From assembly GCA_023664945.1 (NCBI GenBank), contig JAMPER010000006.1, positions 1 through 49,946 on the forward strand: a stretch of DNA of 49,946 nt. The letters are read 5' to 3'. The DNA comes from Alistipes senegalensis. Lineage in GTDB: Bacteria > Pseudomonadota > Gammaproteobacteria > Burkholderiales > Burkholderiaceae_D. Both the position numbers and the translations under genes were made by a program. This document shows, one piece after another, positions 27,312 to 36,400 of this stretch; position 1 is the first letter of the stretch, and every line of letters begins with the position of its first letter. The notes beneath the pieces are model-generated. The model ran no database searches and had not been told where the DNA came from. It saw only the letters and a list, made by a program, of their open reading frames with translations.

Positions 27312-28682
27312 TCATGCCTTGTCTTTTTCTGCTGCCGGGAAAACCATCCGAACAACAAGACCGCCTGCCACATCGCCTGCCAATGTCAGCTTCCCGCCAT
27401 AGTGCTGAACAATCCGGTTCACAATGGCCAGTCCCAGCCCCGAACTGCCCGCCTGGCTTCTGGCCGTATTCTTCCGGGTAAAAGGCCTAAGCAGCCTCTC
27501 CCTGTCTTCTTCTGCAATACCAGGCCCTCGGTCAGAAACCGTCACAATAACTTCATCATCTTCATAATGGCAGGCAAAAGAAAGCTCCACCATATTGGTC
27601 TTCATGGAACGCCCATACCGTTCCGCATTGGAAAACAGATTACTGAACACACGCTCAAAATCAGTTCGGTTTCCCCTGACAAAAAGATCAGGTGCAATCT
27701 GGCGCCAAACCACCACATCAAGCATACGTGCAGCCTTTTCTGCTGCCTCCTCAAGCAACAGGCTGATATTGACTGCCTCATTCTGCTTGGGCGCACTTAA
27801 GCGAGCATAATCCAGAAACTGACCGACAATAGCGTCCATTTGCCGGATGTCGGCTTCCATACCGCCTTTTTCTTCCCTCTGCAAAGCAGACATTTCCAGT
27901 TCCAGCTGAATACGCGTCAATGGTGTACGCAAATCATGAGAAATACCAGCCAGCACTTCCATCCTCTCCCTCTCATTGCGTTCCAGCTCGCTGACCATCT
28001 GATTAAAACTGCGGTTGGCATCCCTTACCTCGGCAGATCCGGTCTCCGGCAACACCTCGGGCGTCCTGCCACCGGCAAACGTCCGGGCGGCAATCGCGAG
28101 CCGTGCCAACGGCTGGTTAATCAGGCCGGAAATAAAACCGGCGCCCATCAGCGACAGACCAAACCCTGCCGCAGCCCACCAGAGCCACTGCCAGTTTACC
28201 GGGCCTTCCAGACGCCCAATCGGCAAAGCCAGCCAATATTCATCCTCGTCATCTATCTTGAAACTGATCCAGAATCCTTCTATCCCGTTAACTTTCCGTG
28301 ATATGCGCGTATCTTCCCCAAGCTTGCTTCTGAGAAGACGCAAAAGAATCGGCCACTGACCGTCTTCGGGCAATGGCTCTACCTCATCAGGCAACTCCAG
28401 CGTATAAATACGGATACCCTCATTGCTTGCAAGGTCAAAAAGCAATTCCCTGCGCAAATCCGGCGCAGAATGTATTAAGGCAGTTCGCGTAATCGTGACA
28501 ATCGAAACCAGCTGGTTGGCAATCCGCTGGGCAAAAGGCTCCCGTTCCACCATCCGGAAACTCAATACCCACGCACCCATGCTGACACTGATGAGAAAAG
28601 CAAGCAAGGCAAATGTCCGCCAGAAAAGCCCGCTTTTCCACCAGGGTATCAGTACCGAACCAATCTGGGCTTCGCTATCCAT
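27312..28682 (-). CDS. envZ: EnvZ-like sensor histidine kinase
   Basis: 456 aa from the ATG at 28682, which overlaps the ompR stop codon (TAATG), so the pair is translationally coupled. Two transmembrane helices (ALLAFLISVSMGAWVLSF and WLWWAAAGFGLSLMGAGFI) bracket a periplasmic sensor region of about 125 residues. A HAMP linker follows, then the H-box GISHDLRTPLTRIQLELEMS, the N-box VFSNLFSNAERYGR, and ATP-binding boxes DRGPGIAEEDRERLLRPF and SSGLGLAIVNRIVQHYGG. It phosphorylates the OmpR-like partner in response to an envelope or osmotic cue. The signal is inferred only from the family. Confidence 0.92.
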   Translation of the reverse strand: MDSEAQIGSVLIPWWKSGLFWRTFALLAFLISVSMGAWVLSFRMVEREPFAQRIANQLVSIVTITRTALIHSAPDLRRELLFDLASNEGIRIYTLELPDEVEPLPEDGQWPILLRLLRSKLGEDTRISRKVNGIEGFWISFKIDDEDEYWLALPIGRLEGPVNWQWLWWAAAGFGLSLMGAGFISGLINQPLARLAIAARTFAGGRTPEVLPETGSAEVRDANRSFNQMVSELERNERERMEVLAGISHDLRTPLTRIQLELEMSALQREEKGGMEADIRQMDAIVGQFLDYARLSAPKQNEAVNISLLLEEAAEKAARMLDVVVWRQIAPDLFVRGNRTDFERVFSNLFSNAERYGRSMKTNMVELSFACHYEDDEVIVTVSDRGPGIAEEDRERLLRPFTRKNTARSQAGSSGLGLAIVNRIVQHYGGKLTLAGDVAGGLVVRMVFPAAEKDKA

Positions 28683-29431
28683 TATTGCGGCTGTCCATCC
28701 GGAATAAATACATACCCCAGTCCCCATACCGTCTGGATATAAAAAGGATGCGAGGGGTCAGGTTCAATCAGTTTTCTCAGGCGGGAAATCTGCACATCCA
28801 GGCTGCGGTCAAATACCTCATACTCCCGCCCGCGAGCCAGACTCATCAGTTTGTCGCGCGATAAAGGCTGGCGTGCATGCTGTGCGAAAACTTTCAAAAC
28901 TGAAAATTCGCCGGTCGTCAGCTGAACCGGCTCCCCGTTCTTTTTCAGCATACGGGTTCCCAAATCCAGCTCAAATTCACCAAAGCGAAAAAGCTGCGGC
29001 ATTTCCGTTGGCGAACCGGGAATATGATCCGGTTGCCTGCGGCGCAAAACAGCGCCAATCCGCGCCAGCAGTTCCCTGGGATTAAAAGGCTTGGGCAAAT
29101 AATCATCGGCCCCCATTTCCAGACCGATAATCCTGTCCGTCTCCTCTCCTTTCGCTGTCAGCATAATAATAGGCGTCATATCACCGCCTCCCCTCAAACG
29201 GCGGGTAATGGACAACCCGTCCTCTCCTGGCAACATCAGGTCCAGCACCAGCAAATCAAACCGTTCGCGCAGCCAGAAACGATTCATACTCTGGGCATTC
29301 TCTGCTGTTGTAACGGCAAACCCCTGCTCGCTCAGGTAACGGCGCAGCAAATCACGAAGCCGGGCATCATCATCCACCACAAGAATCTTTGTCTGGCGCG
29401 CCGCTTTATCCCGGTTTTCAGCTGTATTCAT
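28682..29431 (-). CDS. ompR: OmpR-like response regulator
   Basis: 249 aa. The receiver domain at residues 15-130 has the acidic pair DDD, the phosphorylated aspartate in LLVLDLMLPGEDG and the conserved lysine in LPKPFNPREL. The C-terminal winged helix (GEFELDLGTRMLKKNGEPV, LTTGEFSVLKVFAQHARQPL, VFDRSLDVQISRLRKLIE, VWGLGYVF) is of OmpR type. The upstream 190 bp separate it from a divergent small secreted protein, so both may share regulation. Confidence 0.95.
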   Translation of the reverse strand: MNTAENRDKAARQTKILVVDDDARLRDLLRRYLSEQGFAVTTAENAQSMNRFWLRERFDLLVLDLMLPGEDGLSITRRLRGGGDMTPIIMLTAKGEETDRIIGLEMGADDYLPKPFNPRELLARIGAVLRRRQPDHIPGSPTEMPQLFRFGEFELDLGTRMLKKNGEPVQLTTGEFSVLKVFAQHARQPLSRDKLMSLARGREYEVFDRSLDVQISRLRKLIEPDPSHPFYIQTVWGLGYVFIPDGQPQ

Positions 29432-29620
29432 GATTCCGCCCCCAATAATAGTTATTGTACTGACAATACCAGACTAGAGCACCTCCATCCTTGCCTGAAA
29501 ACAGCCTTACACAAAGTTACAACTTTGGACACACTTTTACCGTTTTCCGTGTACCAAACCGGCTGGCCTCTCATACAATAATGTCAGGAAAAATAAATTG
29601 AAGACAAAACGGAAACAGAC

Positions 29621-29926
29621 ATGAAAGCCTGCTGCGAGTTTGCTATCGCCGCCTTTTCCTGTAGCCTCCTGATTGGAATAGCGTATGCACAAGAAATACC
29701 GGAAGAAAAAACAGCAGAACCGTCCCGGCAAATAACAGAAGGAGAGATTCCAGGTTCCCGTTACGGAAGGCGAATGCGGCATCATCCCTTGCCTGATGAT
29801 TATTGCGGTGATTCTCCCTGTGCCAGTTACCGGCGTGTCAGCCGCATGTCGCACCATGACCGCCAGATGCTTCGGCAGCAAGTCAACGAAGCAGGGCAAA
29901 CACTATATCCTCCGAGGCACCACTAA
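29621..29926 (+). CDS. Small secreted basic protein divergent from ompR
   Basis: 101 aa. A Sec signal peptide (CCEFAIAAFSCSLLIGIAYA, cleavage after AYA about residue 23) is followed by a short Glu/Lys/Arg-rich mature part with two cysteines (YCGDSPCASYRR). The end, MSHHDRQMLRQQVNEAGQTL, resembles the MSPEERRQLRRDIREAG motif seen in small periplasmic proteins beside ompR/envZ in related betaproteobacteria. It may be a periplasmic partner or modulator of the two-component pair, by position only. ATG with GGAAACAGAC upstream. Confidence 0.6.
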   Translation: MKACCEFAIAAFSCSLLIGIAYAQEIPEEKTAEPSRQITEGEIPGSRYGRRMRHHPLPDDYCGDSPCASYRRVSRMSHHDRQMLRQQVNEAGQTLYPPRHH

Positions 29927-30150
29927 ATGAAAAAAGTTCTGTTTCGCGCAATAGACGCCCTATTTTTAAGGCCATAATAAAAATAGTGCTATAGCTTTGT
30001 ATTTATGGCATAATTCATTGTTTCGCACAATCTGCTATTTGGCAGGGTGCAAAAGAAAATTCGTTAAACACCCAGGCAAGTTGCCGGAGGCAGGGAAAAA
30101 CTATATGAACCCACTAAGCGCCGGCTGGCTACCGAACAACAGAGGCAAAA

Positions 30151-30417
30151 ATGAAAGAAGGCATCCATCCGGACTATCGTGAAGTAGTTTTCCACGACAT
30201 CTCATGCGATTTCAAATTTATTACCCGTTCAACCATTCCTACCCGCGAAACCATCACCTTTGAGGGTAAGGAATATCCTTACGTCAAGGTTGAAGTTTCA
30301 TCTGAATCGCATCCTTTCTACACCGGAAAATACAAAATTGTGGATACAGCGGGCCGTGTCGAAAAATTCCGCCAAAAATTCGGCAAAGTCGGTTCCAAAA
30401 CCCACATAGCAGGTTAA
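30151..30417 (+). CDS. rpmE2: 50S ribosomal protein L31 type B
   Basis: 88 aa. Type B L31 lacks the zinc-binding cysteines of type A: only one Cys (ISCDFKF) is present. The family signature runs [20 protein letters not shown], then [20 protein letters not shown] and FRQKFGKV. Ribosome-binding site AGAGG. A terminator follows 20 bp after the stop. Single gene. Confidence 0.95.
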   Translation: MKEGIHPDYREVVFHDISCDFKFITRSTIPTRETITFEGKEYPYVKVEVSSESHPFYTGKYKIVDTAGRVEKFRQKFGKVGSKTHIAG

Positions 30418-30433
30418 TGCGGCAACCGCCGGG

Positions 30434-30459
30434 AAAAGGCAGCTTCGGCTGCTTTTTTT
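30434..30459 (+). terminator. rpmE2 terminator
   Basis: AAAAGGCAGC-TTCG-GCTGC followed by seven T: a UUCG tetraloop hairpin with a perfect stem. Confidence 0.85.
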
Positions 30460-30497
30460 CCGGCTCATTCCCAACCTGTATCCATCCCTCGACAACT

Positions 30498-32255
30498 ATG
30501 TCCAATACGCTGTCTCAGCATACTTCCCCCCTTAAGCCCGTACGGCTGGCGGCATCTGCCACGCTGACGCTGCCGCGCTGGGGACTGATTTTGCTGTGCC
30601 TGCTGTATATCCTTCCCGGCCTGTTTGGGCGCGATCCCTGGAAAAACATCGACGCTGCCAATTTCGGCGTCATGTGGACCATGGCGGAAGGCACCCTGAG
30701 TGACTGGCTGTACCCCAACATAGCCGGCACCGCCATGCCGAGGTATGGCCCGCTGACATTCTGGCTGGGCGCTGCCTGTATCCGGATTTTCGGATGGCTG
30801 ACAGGCGCTGTCAACGCAGCAAGAATCGCAACCCTTCTCTTTTTCTCGCTTGCCGCTTATTCAGTCTGGCAAACAGCTTTTCTTCTTGGCCGCCGTACTG
30901 AAGCACAGCCTATGAGGCTGGCCTTTGGCGGCCATCCGGAACCGGAAGATTACGGCCGGGTGCTGGCTGACGGAACCTTGCTGGTTTACCTGGGCTGCCT
31001 GGGGCTGATTATGTTCAGCCATGAAACCAGTGTTAACGCCCTTTACGTTGCCCTGATTGCCTTTACCCTGTTCAGGAGCGCCTGCCACCTTGATAACCCA
31101 ACCCTGAAAAATGCCGCCCTGCTGGGGCTGGCGATGGGAGGTCTGGCCCTGACAAACGGGCTCATTACCCCTGCCACCCTCTATTTTGGCTTCATTGCCG
31201 TCTCTTTCTTCCGCACACCCCGCCTGAAAATACTGCTGCACCTGCTTTTTGCTGCACTCATTACCCTGTGCATTATTTTCATCTGGATAAGCCTTGCCCA
31301 CACCTTCCAGCCCTATCATGGTTCCCCTGTCAACCTGTGGATACAATGGAATATCGGGCAAATAGAACCGCCCACATTTGAATCTGGCCATTACTTTCTT
31401 CGGTATGCCCTCTGGGGATTCTGGCCGGCATGGCCTTACGCCTGCTGGGCAGTTTACGCCTGGCGCCGCCAGTTCCGTGAACCCCACATCATGCTGCCGC
31501 TTTTGTTCACCCTGATATTCTTCCTGCTGGCCGTTTTAAACTTCCAGAAAGAAGAAACCTTCATGCTGGCCATGTTTCCGCCATTGGCCATTCTTGCCGC
31601 CTTCGGCCTGCCCACCATGAAACGTGGCGCCATCAATGCCGTTGACTGGTTTTCTGTCATGAGCTTTACGCTTATCGCTGCCGTTATCTGGGTCTGCTGG
31701 CTGGCCGCACAAACCGGCTGGCCGCCAGGCATCGCAAAAAACGCCCTCAAGCTGGCACCGGGCTTTATCCCGGAAATTCATCCTTTTGCCCTCCTTATTG
31801 CCATTCTGGCTACTGCAAGCTGGTTTATCCTGGTGTACTGGCGTCTTTCCAGGCAACCTTCCGTGCTCTGGCGGGCAGTCGTCCTGTCCTCCGGTGGCGT
31901 TATCCTGTGCTGGCTTCTCCTGGCAACCCTTTGGTTGCCCTGGATCAACTACAACAAAAGCTATGTCCCGGTCGCCACCAGCCTGGCTGAAAACATCCCG
32001 GATAAACGCCTCTGTGTGGATACCAACATTGGCTGGGCGCAGCGAGCTTCCTTTGCCTATTTTAGCGGCATCCGCTTTTCCGGGCTTACTCATAATACCT
32101 GCGGCTACCTTCTTTTGCAGGATACGGTCCCCAAACGTAATCCCCAGCCGTCTCCTGCCTATAAAGGCGATATGAAACTGCTATGGGAAGGTAATCGCCC
32201 CAGTGACCGTACCGAGCGCTTCCGGCTGTACCAATACCGGCAAAAGAACCGATGA
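30498..32255 (+). CDS. ArnT-like membrane glycosyltransferase
   Basis: About 585 aa from the ATG at 30498; the open frame upstream runs through the rpmE2 terminator and is not used. Around a dozen hydrophobic helices are predicted. The first periplasmic loop has the GT-C acidic motif LFGRDPWKNIDAANFGVMWT and then PRYGPLTFWLGA, as in ArnT/PMT enzymes, which move sugars from undecaprenyl or polyprenyl phosphate onto lipid A or other acceptors. The helices hold FSHETSVNALYVAL and NGLITPATLYFGFIAV, and a C-terminal soluble domain follows. The acceptor is unknown: no arn operon is adjacent. The next gene starts in an ATGA overlap with its stop, so it is translated together with the MATE exporter. 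Confidence 0.82.
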   Translation: MSNTLSQHTSPLKPVRLAASATLTLPRWGLILLCLLYILPGLFGRDPWKNIDAANFGVMWTMAEGTLSDWLYPNIAGTAMPRYGPLTFWLGAACIRIFGWLTGAVNAARIATLLFFSLAAYSVWQTAFLLGRRTEAQPMRLAFGGHPEPEDYGRVLADGTLLVYLGCLGLIMFSHETSVNALYVALIAFTLFRSACHLDNPTLKNAALLGLAMGGLALTNGLITPATLYFGFIAVSFFRTPRLKILLHLLFAALITLCIIFIWISLAHTFQPYHGSPVNLWIQWNIGQIEPPTFESGHYFLRYALWGFWPAWPYACWAVYAWRRQFREPHIMLPLLFTLIFFLLAVLNFQKEETFMLAMFPPLAILAAFGLPTMKRGAINAVDWFSVMSFTLIAAVIWVCWLAAQTGWPPGIAKNALKLAPGFIPEIHPFALLIAILATASWFILVYWRLSRQPSVLWRAVVLSSGGVILCWLLLATLWLPWINYNKSYVPVATSLAENIPDKRLCVDTNIGWAQRASFAYFSGIRFSGLTHNTCGYLLLQDTVPKRNPQPSPAYKGDMKLLWEGNRPSDRTERFRLYQYRQKNR

Positions 32256-33640
32256 AACAGGTGCAACCTGCTTCAACAAACCTGACGTTTAACATCGCCA
32301 GCCTGGCTTGGCCCATCCTCATCGGACAACTGGCTGCTATTGCCAATCCGGTCATGGATACAATCATGGTTGCGCGCGCTTCGGCAACCGACCTGGCAGC
32401 CCTGGCTATTGGCGCTTCCATTTACATCAGTATCTATATTGCCCTTAACGGCGTCATGCAGGCGCTCATGCCCATTTTTGGGCAACTATATGGCGCAGGC
32501 CACTTTGCCGAGATAGGGAAAAAAGCCCGGCAAGGCGTCTGGCTGGCCCTTTTTCTTTCCATCATCGGCTGCGCCCTCCTTTCCTTCCCTGCACCATTGC
32601 TTGCCATTGCCAAAGCGCCCCCGGAACTGATAGACAAGGCCACCCTCTATCTGCGAATACTGGCTTTTTCCCTGCCTGCTTCCCTGGTATTTCTGGTCTA
32701 TAACACCCTAAATACCGCCTTGGCACGCCCCAAAATGGTTATGGCCATCCAAGTGTGTGCCCTGCTGCTCAAAATCCCCCTCAACATCCTTTTTATCTTT
32801 GGCAAAGCCGGCCTGCCGGCTATGGGCGGTCCCGGTTGCGCCCTTGCCACTCTGTTTCTTGCCTGGTTCATGCTGCTTGCCGCCATACTCATCCTCAGGC
32901 TTAATCCTTTCTACCGTTTTTTGCACCTGTTCAAAACCGCCTTTCCCGACTGGCTGTCATTGAAAGAACTGCTCAGACTGGGATTGCCGATCGGCATGAA
33001 CTATTTCATTGAGGTTACAGCCTTTTCCTTCATGGCGCTGTTTATCGCCCGCATCGGTGTTGATACCGTTGCAGGCCACCAGATCATTGCCAACATTTCC
33101 ACTGTGCTGTACATGTTGCCACTGGCTACGGCAAGTGCTACCAGTACGCTTGTTGCCCAGGCCATCGGGGCCGGAAACTTGCCGCTGGCCAGAAAAATCG
33201 CTTTCTCCGGCCAGCGGATGGCAGCCTGTGTTGCCATTGCTGTTGCTGCCGGTATCTGGATATTTAAGGAACACATCGTCAGCATTTACACCTCCGATCC
33301 GGTCATTGCCGCTCATGCTGTGCCCCTTCTTCTGTTTGTCTGCTGCTACCAGCTTTTCGATGCCATCCAGGTAACCTCCGCCTACATCCTCAGGGCATAC
33401 AAAGTTGTTCTGGCGCCCACCTTGCTTTACCTCATAACCTTATGGTGTGTCGGGTTGGGCGGCGGCTATCTTCTGGCCTTCCATCTGCAAACAATTGATC
33501 TTCCTGCACAGATTCGCGGCGCAGGCAGCTTTTGGTTCAGCAACGGCATCAGCCTGACCCTGCTGGCATTTTGCCTTTTCCTGCTCCTGAAAAAAGTGGA
33601 AAAACAGGCAGAAACTATATCTGCCCAGGCAGACGGTTAA
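32252..33640 (+). CDS. MATE-family multidrug or small-molecule exporter
   Basis: 462 aa, twelve predicted membrane helices in two six-helix halves. Motifs: LAWPILIGQLAAIANPVMDT and AYILRAYKVVLAPTLLYLIT, with the second half opening LGLPIGMNYFIEVTAFSFMA. MATE proteins export cationic drugs or, in the NorM group, dyes and antibiotics by Na+ or H+ antiport. Coupled to the glycosyltransferase gene by a 4-bp overlap. An AT-rich patch begins right after its stop. Confidence 0.88.
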   Translation: MKQVQPASTNLTFNIASLAWPILIGQLAAIANPVMDTIMVARASATDLAALAIGASIYISIYIALNGVMQALMPIFGQLYGAGHFAEIGKKARQGVWLALFLSIIGCALLSFPAPLLAIAKAPPELIDKATLYLRILAFSLPASLVFLVYNTLNTALARPKMVMAIQVCALLLKIPLNILFIFGKAGLPAMGGPGCALATLFLAWFMLLAAILILRLNPFYRFLHLFKTAFPDWLSLKELLRLGLPIGMNYFIEVTAFSFMALFIARIGVDTVAGHQIIANISTVLYMLPLATASATSTLVAQAIGAGNLPLARKIAFSGQRMAACVAIAVAAGIWIFKEHIVSIYTSDPVIAAHAVPLLLFVCCYQLFDAIQVTSAYILRAYKVVLAPTLLYLITLWCVGLGGGYLLAFHLQTIDLPAQIRGAGSFWFSNGISLTLLAFCLFLLLKKVEKQAETISAQADG

Positions 33641-33714
33641 AAGAAAATATCTTCCGGCAAAGTGAAGAATAAAAAGTCTGAAAATATTTTACTGAAAAAA
33701 CTTTCCATAACATC

Positions 33715-33762
33715 TTTTCTATAGCCGGTTATGGTATAGAAAATAATCCAACAGATAGTTGG
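33715..33762. terminator. Two hairpins after the MATE gene
   Basis: TTTTCTATA (33715-33723) pairs with TATAGAAAA (33735-33743), and CCAAC (33748-33752) with GTTGG (33758-33762). They lie about 75 bp past the MATE stop and 70 bp past the GNAT gene's stop on the other strand. They are AT-rich and without clear T-runs, so probably a weak bidirectional terminator. Confidence 0.35.
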
Positions 33763-33833
33763 AAAATCACCCATAATAAAAACAGGAACTGCACAAATAC
33801 ATATCCGGAAATACCATTAAGAAAAGAATAGTA

Positions 33834-34286
33834 TCACCGCTCATTCTCCATAATGAAATTGGCAAGAACAATACCCTGCCGTTCTATATATTGTTTCCTG
33901 AAAACCTTATAGCCCCTCATCTCAAAAAAAGATTTTGCTGTCACAGAAACATGCGCAGTTATTTTTCCTTCAACAACTCCTTCCAGATGCTCACAAATCG
34001 CCGTTGCAATACCTTGTCCCTGGTAATTCTTATGAACAAACAAACGGTCAAGATAGGCTTTCCCGATATCTATACTCCCAAACCCCTGTATTATCCCTCC
34101 GGATTCAGCAACAATACTGTACTGCTCCAGCAAGGATTTATCCCACTTTTCCAAATTCATATTGGCTGGTGCCCAGGCATTCAATTGTTCTTTGGTATAA
34201 TCCTGTGCATTAACCGCATGAACAGTATCATGAAACAACTCTGCCAATTCCCTGGCATCTTCCGGCCGGTACTTTCTTATAATCAT
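33834..34286 (-). CDS. GNAT-family N-acetyltransferase
   Basis: 150 aa. The acetyl-CoA loop is NYQGQGIATAI (Q-x-x-G-x-G/A), after the beta-strand LDRLFVH and before the TAHVSVTAKSFFEMRGYKVF segment, the normal GNAT order. The N-terminal RKYRPEDARELAELFHDTVH is typical. The substrate is unknown (small-molecule or protein acetylation). It is AT-rich and divergent from the beta-lactamase start with only 83 bp between them, so they may share a control region. Confidence 0.85.
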   Translation of the reverse strand: MIIRKYRPEDARELAELFHDTVHAVNAQDYTKEQLNAWAPANMNLEKWDKSLLEQYSIVAESGGIIQGFGSIDIGKAYLDRLFVHKNYQGQGIATAICEHLEGVVEGKITAHVSVTAKSFFEMRGYKVFRKQYIERQGIVLANFIMENER

Positions 34287-34369
34287 TTTCCAATACCATG
34301 AATACCTGTTTTATATATTTTGCGTCGCCATTCAGTTGCAAAAATACATTATCTAAAACACACCTGGTC

Positions 34370-35284
34370 ATGCGTAAAATCACATTCATTTTCATTTCAT
34401 TGTTGCTGATAATATCTTCCCCGTCTGAAGCGGCAGAATACAACCCCTTATGGCACTCCGTCTCCGAAATCATAACCGGCAAAAAAGCAACCATCGGTGT
34501 TTCCATATTCATAGGCGGAAAAGAAATACTGTCTGTCAACAATAATCACAAATACCCGATGCTAAGCGTATTCAAATTTCATCAGGCACTTGCAGTCTGC
34601 CATTATTTGCAGAAAAACAATATACCACTGGAACACAAGCTATACATCCGAAGAAAAGATTTACATGAAAATACCCATAGCCCACTAAGAGACAAATACC
34701 CGGATGGCGGTGTGTATATCACCATAAGGGAACTGCTGGAATACACCTTGCAGTTATCAGATAACAATGCCTGTGATATCTTATTCGGCCATATTTGCAG
34801 TCCATCCGAAACAGACAATTATATCCGTTCCCTGGGTCTCAATGAATTTTCTATATCTGCAACAGAAAAAGACATGCACGATCAGATAGAAACCTGCTAT
34901 AACAACTGGAGTTCCCCCTCGGACACAGCAAAACTGATAGACAAGTTCCTAAGAGAAAATCTCCTTGCACAGGAATATCAATCATTCATAAAAAACACCA
35001 TGATTGCCTGCAATACAGGAAAAAACAGGTTGCCCCAACCATTTCACGGTAAAAATATCATCATTGGCCATAAAACAGGCACAGGAGACAAAAACCGGAA
35101 AGGACAAATAACCGGTGTCAATGATATAGGTTTCGTCATTTTGCCAAACGGCACAACATACGCCATTGCCGTTTTCATAAAGGACTCGGAAGAACCCCTG
35201 GAAAGCGCCGAGAAAATCATGGCAGAAATTTCACAGGTCGCTTATTCAGCATTATCCAGTACTATACCGGCTGGAACACATTAA
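34370..35284 (+). CDS. Class A beta-lactamase, subclass A2-like
   Basis: 304 aa. Signal peptide residues 1-21 (KITFIFISLLLIISSPSEA). All catalytic boxes are present: S66-V-F-K69 in PMLSVFKFHQ, S130-D-N in LQLSDNNACD, Glu166 in SATEKDMHDQIETCYNNWSS, and K235-T-G in GHKTGTGDKNRKGQI. The ATEKDM..Q..YNNW omega region and the long GVNDIGFVILPNG strand match subclass A2 (the CepA/CfxA/PER group) better than TEM-like enzymes. It should hydrolyse penicillins or cephalosporins in the periplasm. The ATG at 34370 is used because it begins the signal peptide. No LysR-type regulator is beside it. Codon use is AT-rich compared with the housekeeping genes, suggesting acquisition. Confidence 0.9.
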   Translation: MRKITFIFISLLLIISSPSEAAEYNPLWHSVSEIITGKKATIGVSIFIGGKEILSVNNNHKYPMLSVFKFHQALAVCHYLQKNNIPLEHKLYIRRKDLHENTHSPLRDKYPDGGVYITIRELLEYTLQLSDNNACDILFGHICSPSETDNYIRSLGLNEFSISATEKDMHDQIETCYNNWSSPSDTAKLIDKFLRENLLAQEYQSFIKNTMIACNTGKNRLPQPFHGKNIIIGHKTGTGDKNRKGQITGVNDIGFVILPNGTTYAIAVFIKDSEEPLESAEKIMAEISQVAYSALSSTIPAGTH

Positions 35285-35380
35285 TGAATAACAGAGGAAA
35301 TACTATATTCCTGGTTATCCATATCCCTGATTCCTGGCATAAACAGCCTGTTTTAGAAAATTCAATATACTGAATACTTT

Positions 35381-36184
35381 CTATGCTTCACTGCCAACAG
35401 GGAACATATCCTTCAGCATGGCTAAAACCTTTTCCATTCCGGCCTCTTTTGAGCCGGAAACCTGATAAGTATCCTTCCATGCCTGTGCCAGGGCTGCCAT
35501 TTTCTGTCCTGTATTTTCCTGTGAAACAATACCTTGCTCTTCCAACTTTTTATAGGCATCGGCAAATGAAGTTTTCACCCCTTTATATTGAGAAAGCTTC
35601 TCTGCGGTCTGCTTAAAAGCAGAAGCCGCTTTCCTGGCATTTTCAGCCAGACTGTTTTCTGTTTCGGCCGCTTTCTGATACGCTTTATCCAGACTGTCTA
35701 ACTCTTCCTCCATTGTCAGTTGGCGAAACCCCGTTTCAGAACAGGCATCCTCCACATAGCGTTCCCTTGTGCCATTCTCATACCCTTGCACAATTTCATC
35801 GTAAAGGTTCCCATAAGCCTTGACATAATCCTCAGCCCTGTCTGAAAGGCGGTATATACCACTGCCTTCCCGCAATGCCTTCAGTTCACTGACTTTCTGG
35901 AATAATTCACTTTCTGGCTGATTGATAAATACAACATTCCTTGCCTGCTGCATAAAAGCATGCTTTTCTACCGTAATTTCATCCGCCGTTTTACGGCCGT
36001 TTTTATATAACTCCTTTCTACAGCTTTCCATGCCTTCCTGCGAAATTGACAATTTCACCGCATTATTGCTTTTTAGCGGCTGTTCGTCCATTTGCCCCTC
36101 CCGGAGATTGACTGTTTTAACATGCCCAACCCCGTCATTCCCCATACTGATCTGGCTAACATTGCCGCTGATACTTACCGACAT
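35381..36184 (-). CDS. Hypothetical coiled-coil protein, unknown function
   Basis: 267 aa, ATG with GAGGTGATAT upstream. No signal peptide. The N-terminus (MSVSISGNVSQISMG) is polar. The body is largely helical and coiled-coil prone, with AENARKAASAFKQTAEKLSQ the clearest segment. The piece DYVKAYGNLYDEIVQGYENG, TRERYVEDACSETGFRQLTM resembles uncharacterised Firmicutes proteins (DUF4885-like) that carry an EIVQGYE.GTR..YV...ETGYR.LT.EEEL pattern. This similarity is from memory and not checked. It sits alone in the AT-rich patch with the beta-lactamase. Cytoplasmic, possibly an effector or structural protein; function not assigned. Confidence 0.6.
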   Translation of the reverse strand: MSVSISGNVSQISMGNDGVGHVKTVNLREGQMDEQPLKSNNAVKLSISQEGMESCRKELYKNGRKTADEITVEKHAFMQQARNVVFINQPESELFQKVSELKALREGSGIYRLSDRAEDYVKAYGNLYDEIVQGYENGTRERYVEDACSETGFRQLTMEEELDSLDKAYQKAAETENSLAENARKAASAFKQTAEKLSQYKGVKTSFADAYKKLEEQGIVSQENTGQKMAALAQAWKDTYQVSGSKEAGMEKVLAMLKDMFPVGSEA

Positions 36185-36400
36185 ATATCACCTCATTGCC
36201 TGGTCCAATTAAAACTGCCTCATCCCGCTTTGACACCTTATCTGCTTTATCGGCAAATTATCTGAATTATTAAGAAAAACATGCCAAACACGGGATAAAA
36301 ATAACAAATGACATAACCGGTACCCGAAAGCACCGGTTCAGGCAAAATAAAAAAAGAAGCGCCGCCCAACCATATTGCTGGCAACGCGCATACTGAACCG

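Noticed and set aside
30417-30497. Longer start for the ArnT-like gene at 30417
   Set aside because: It overlaps the rpmE2 stop and runs through the rpmE2 terminator hairpin.
36236-36400. Terminator after tcdA (AACCGGT...ACCGGTT hairpin)
   Set aside because: The stem is real but has no adjacent T-run on the minus strand; only a distant T-rich stretch is seen.
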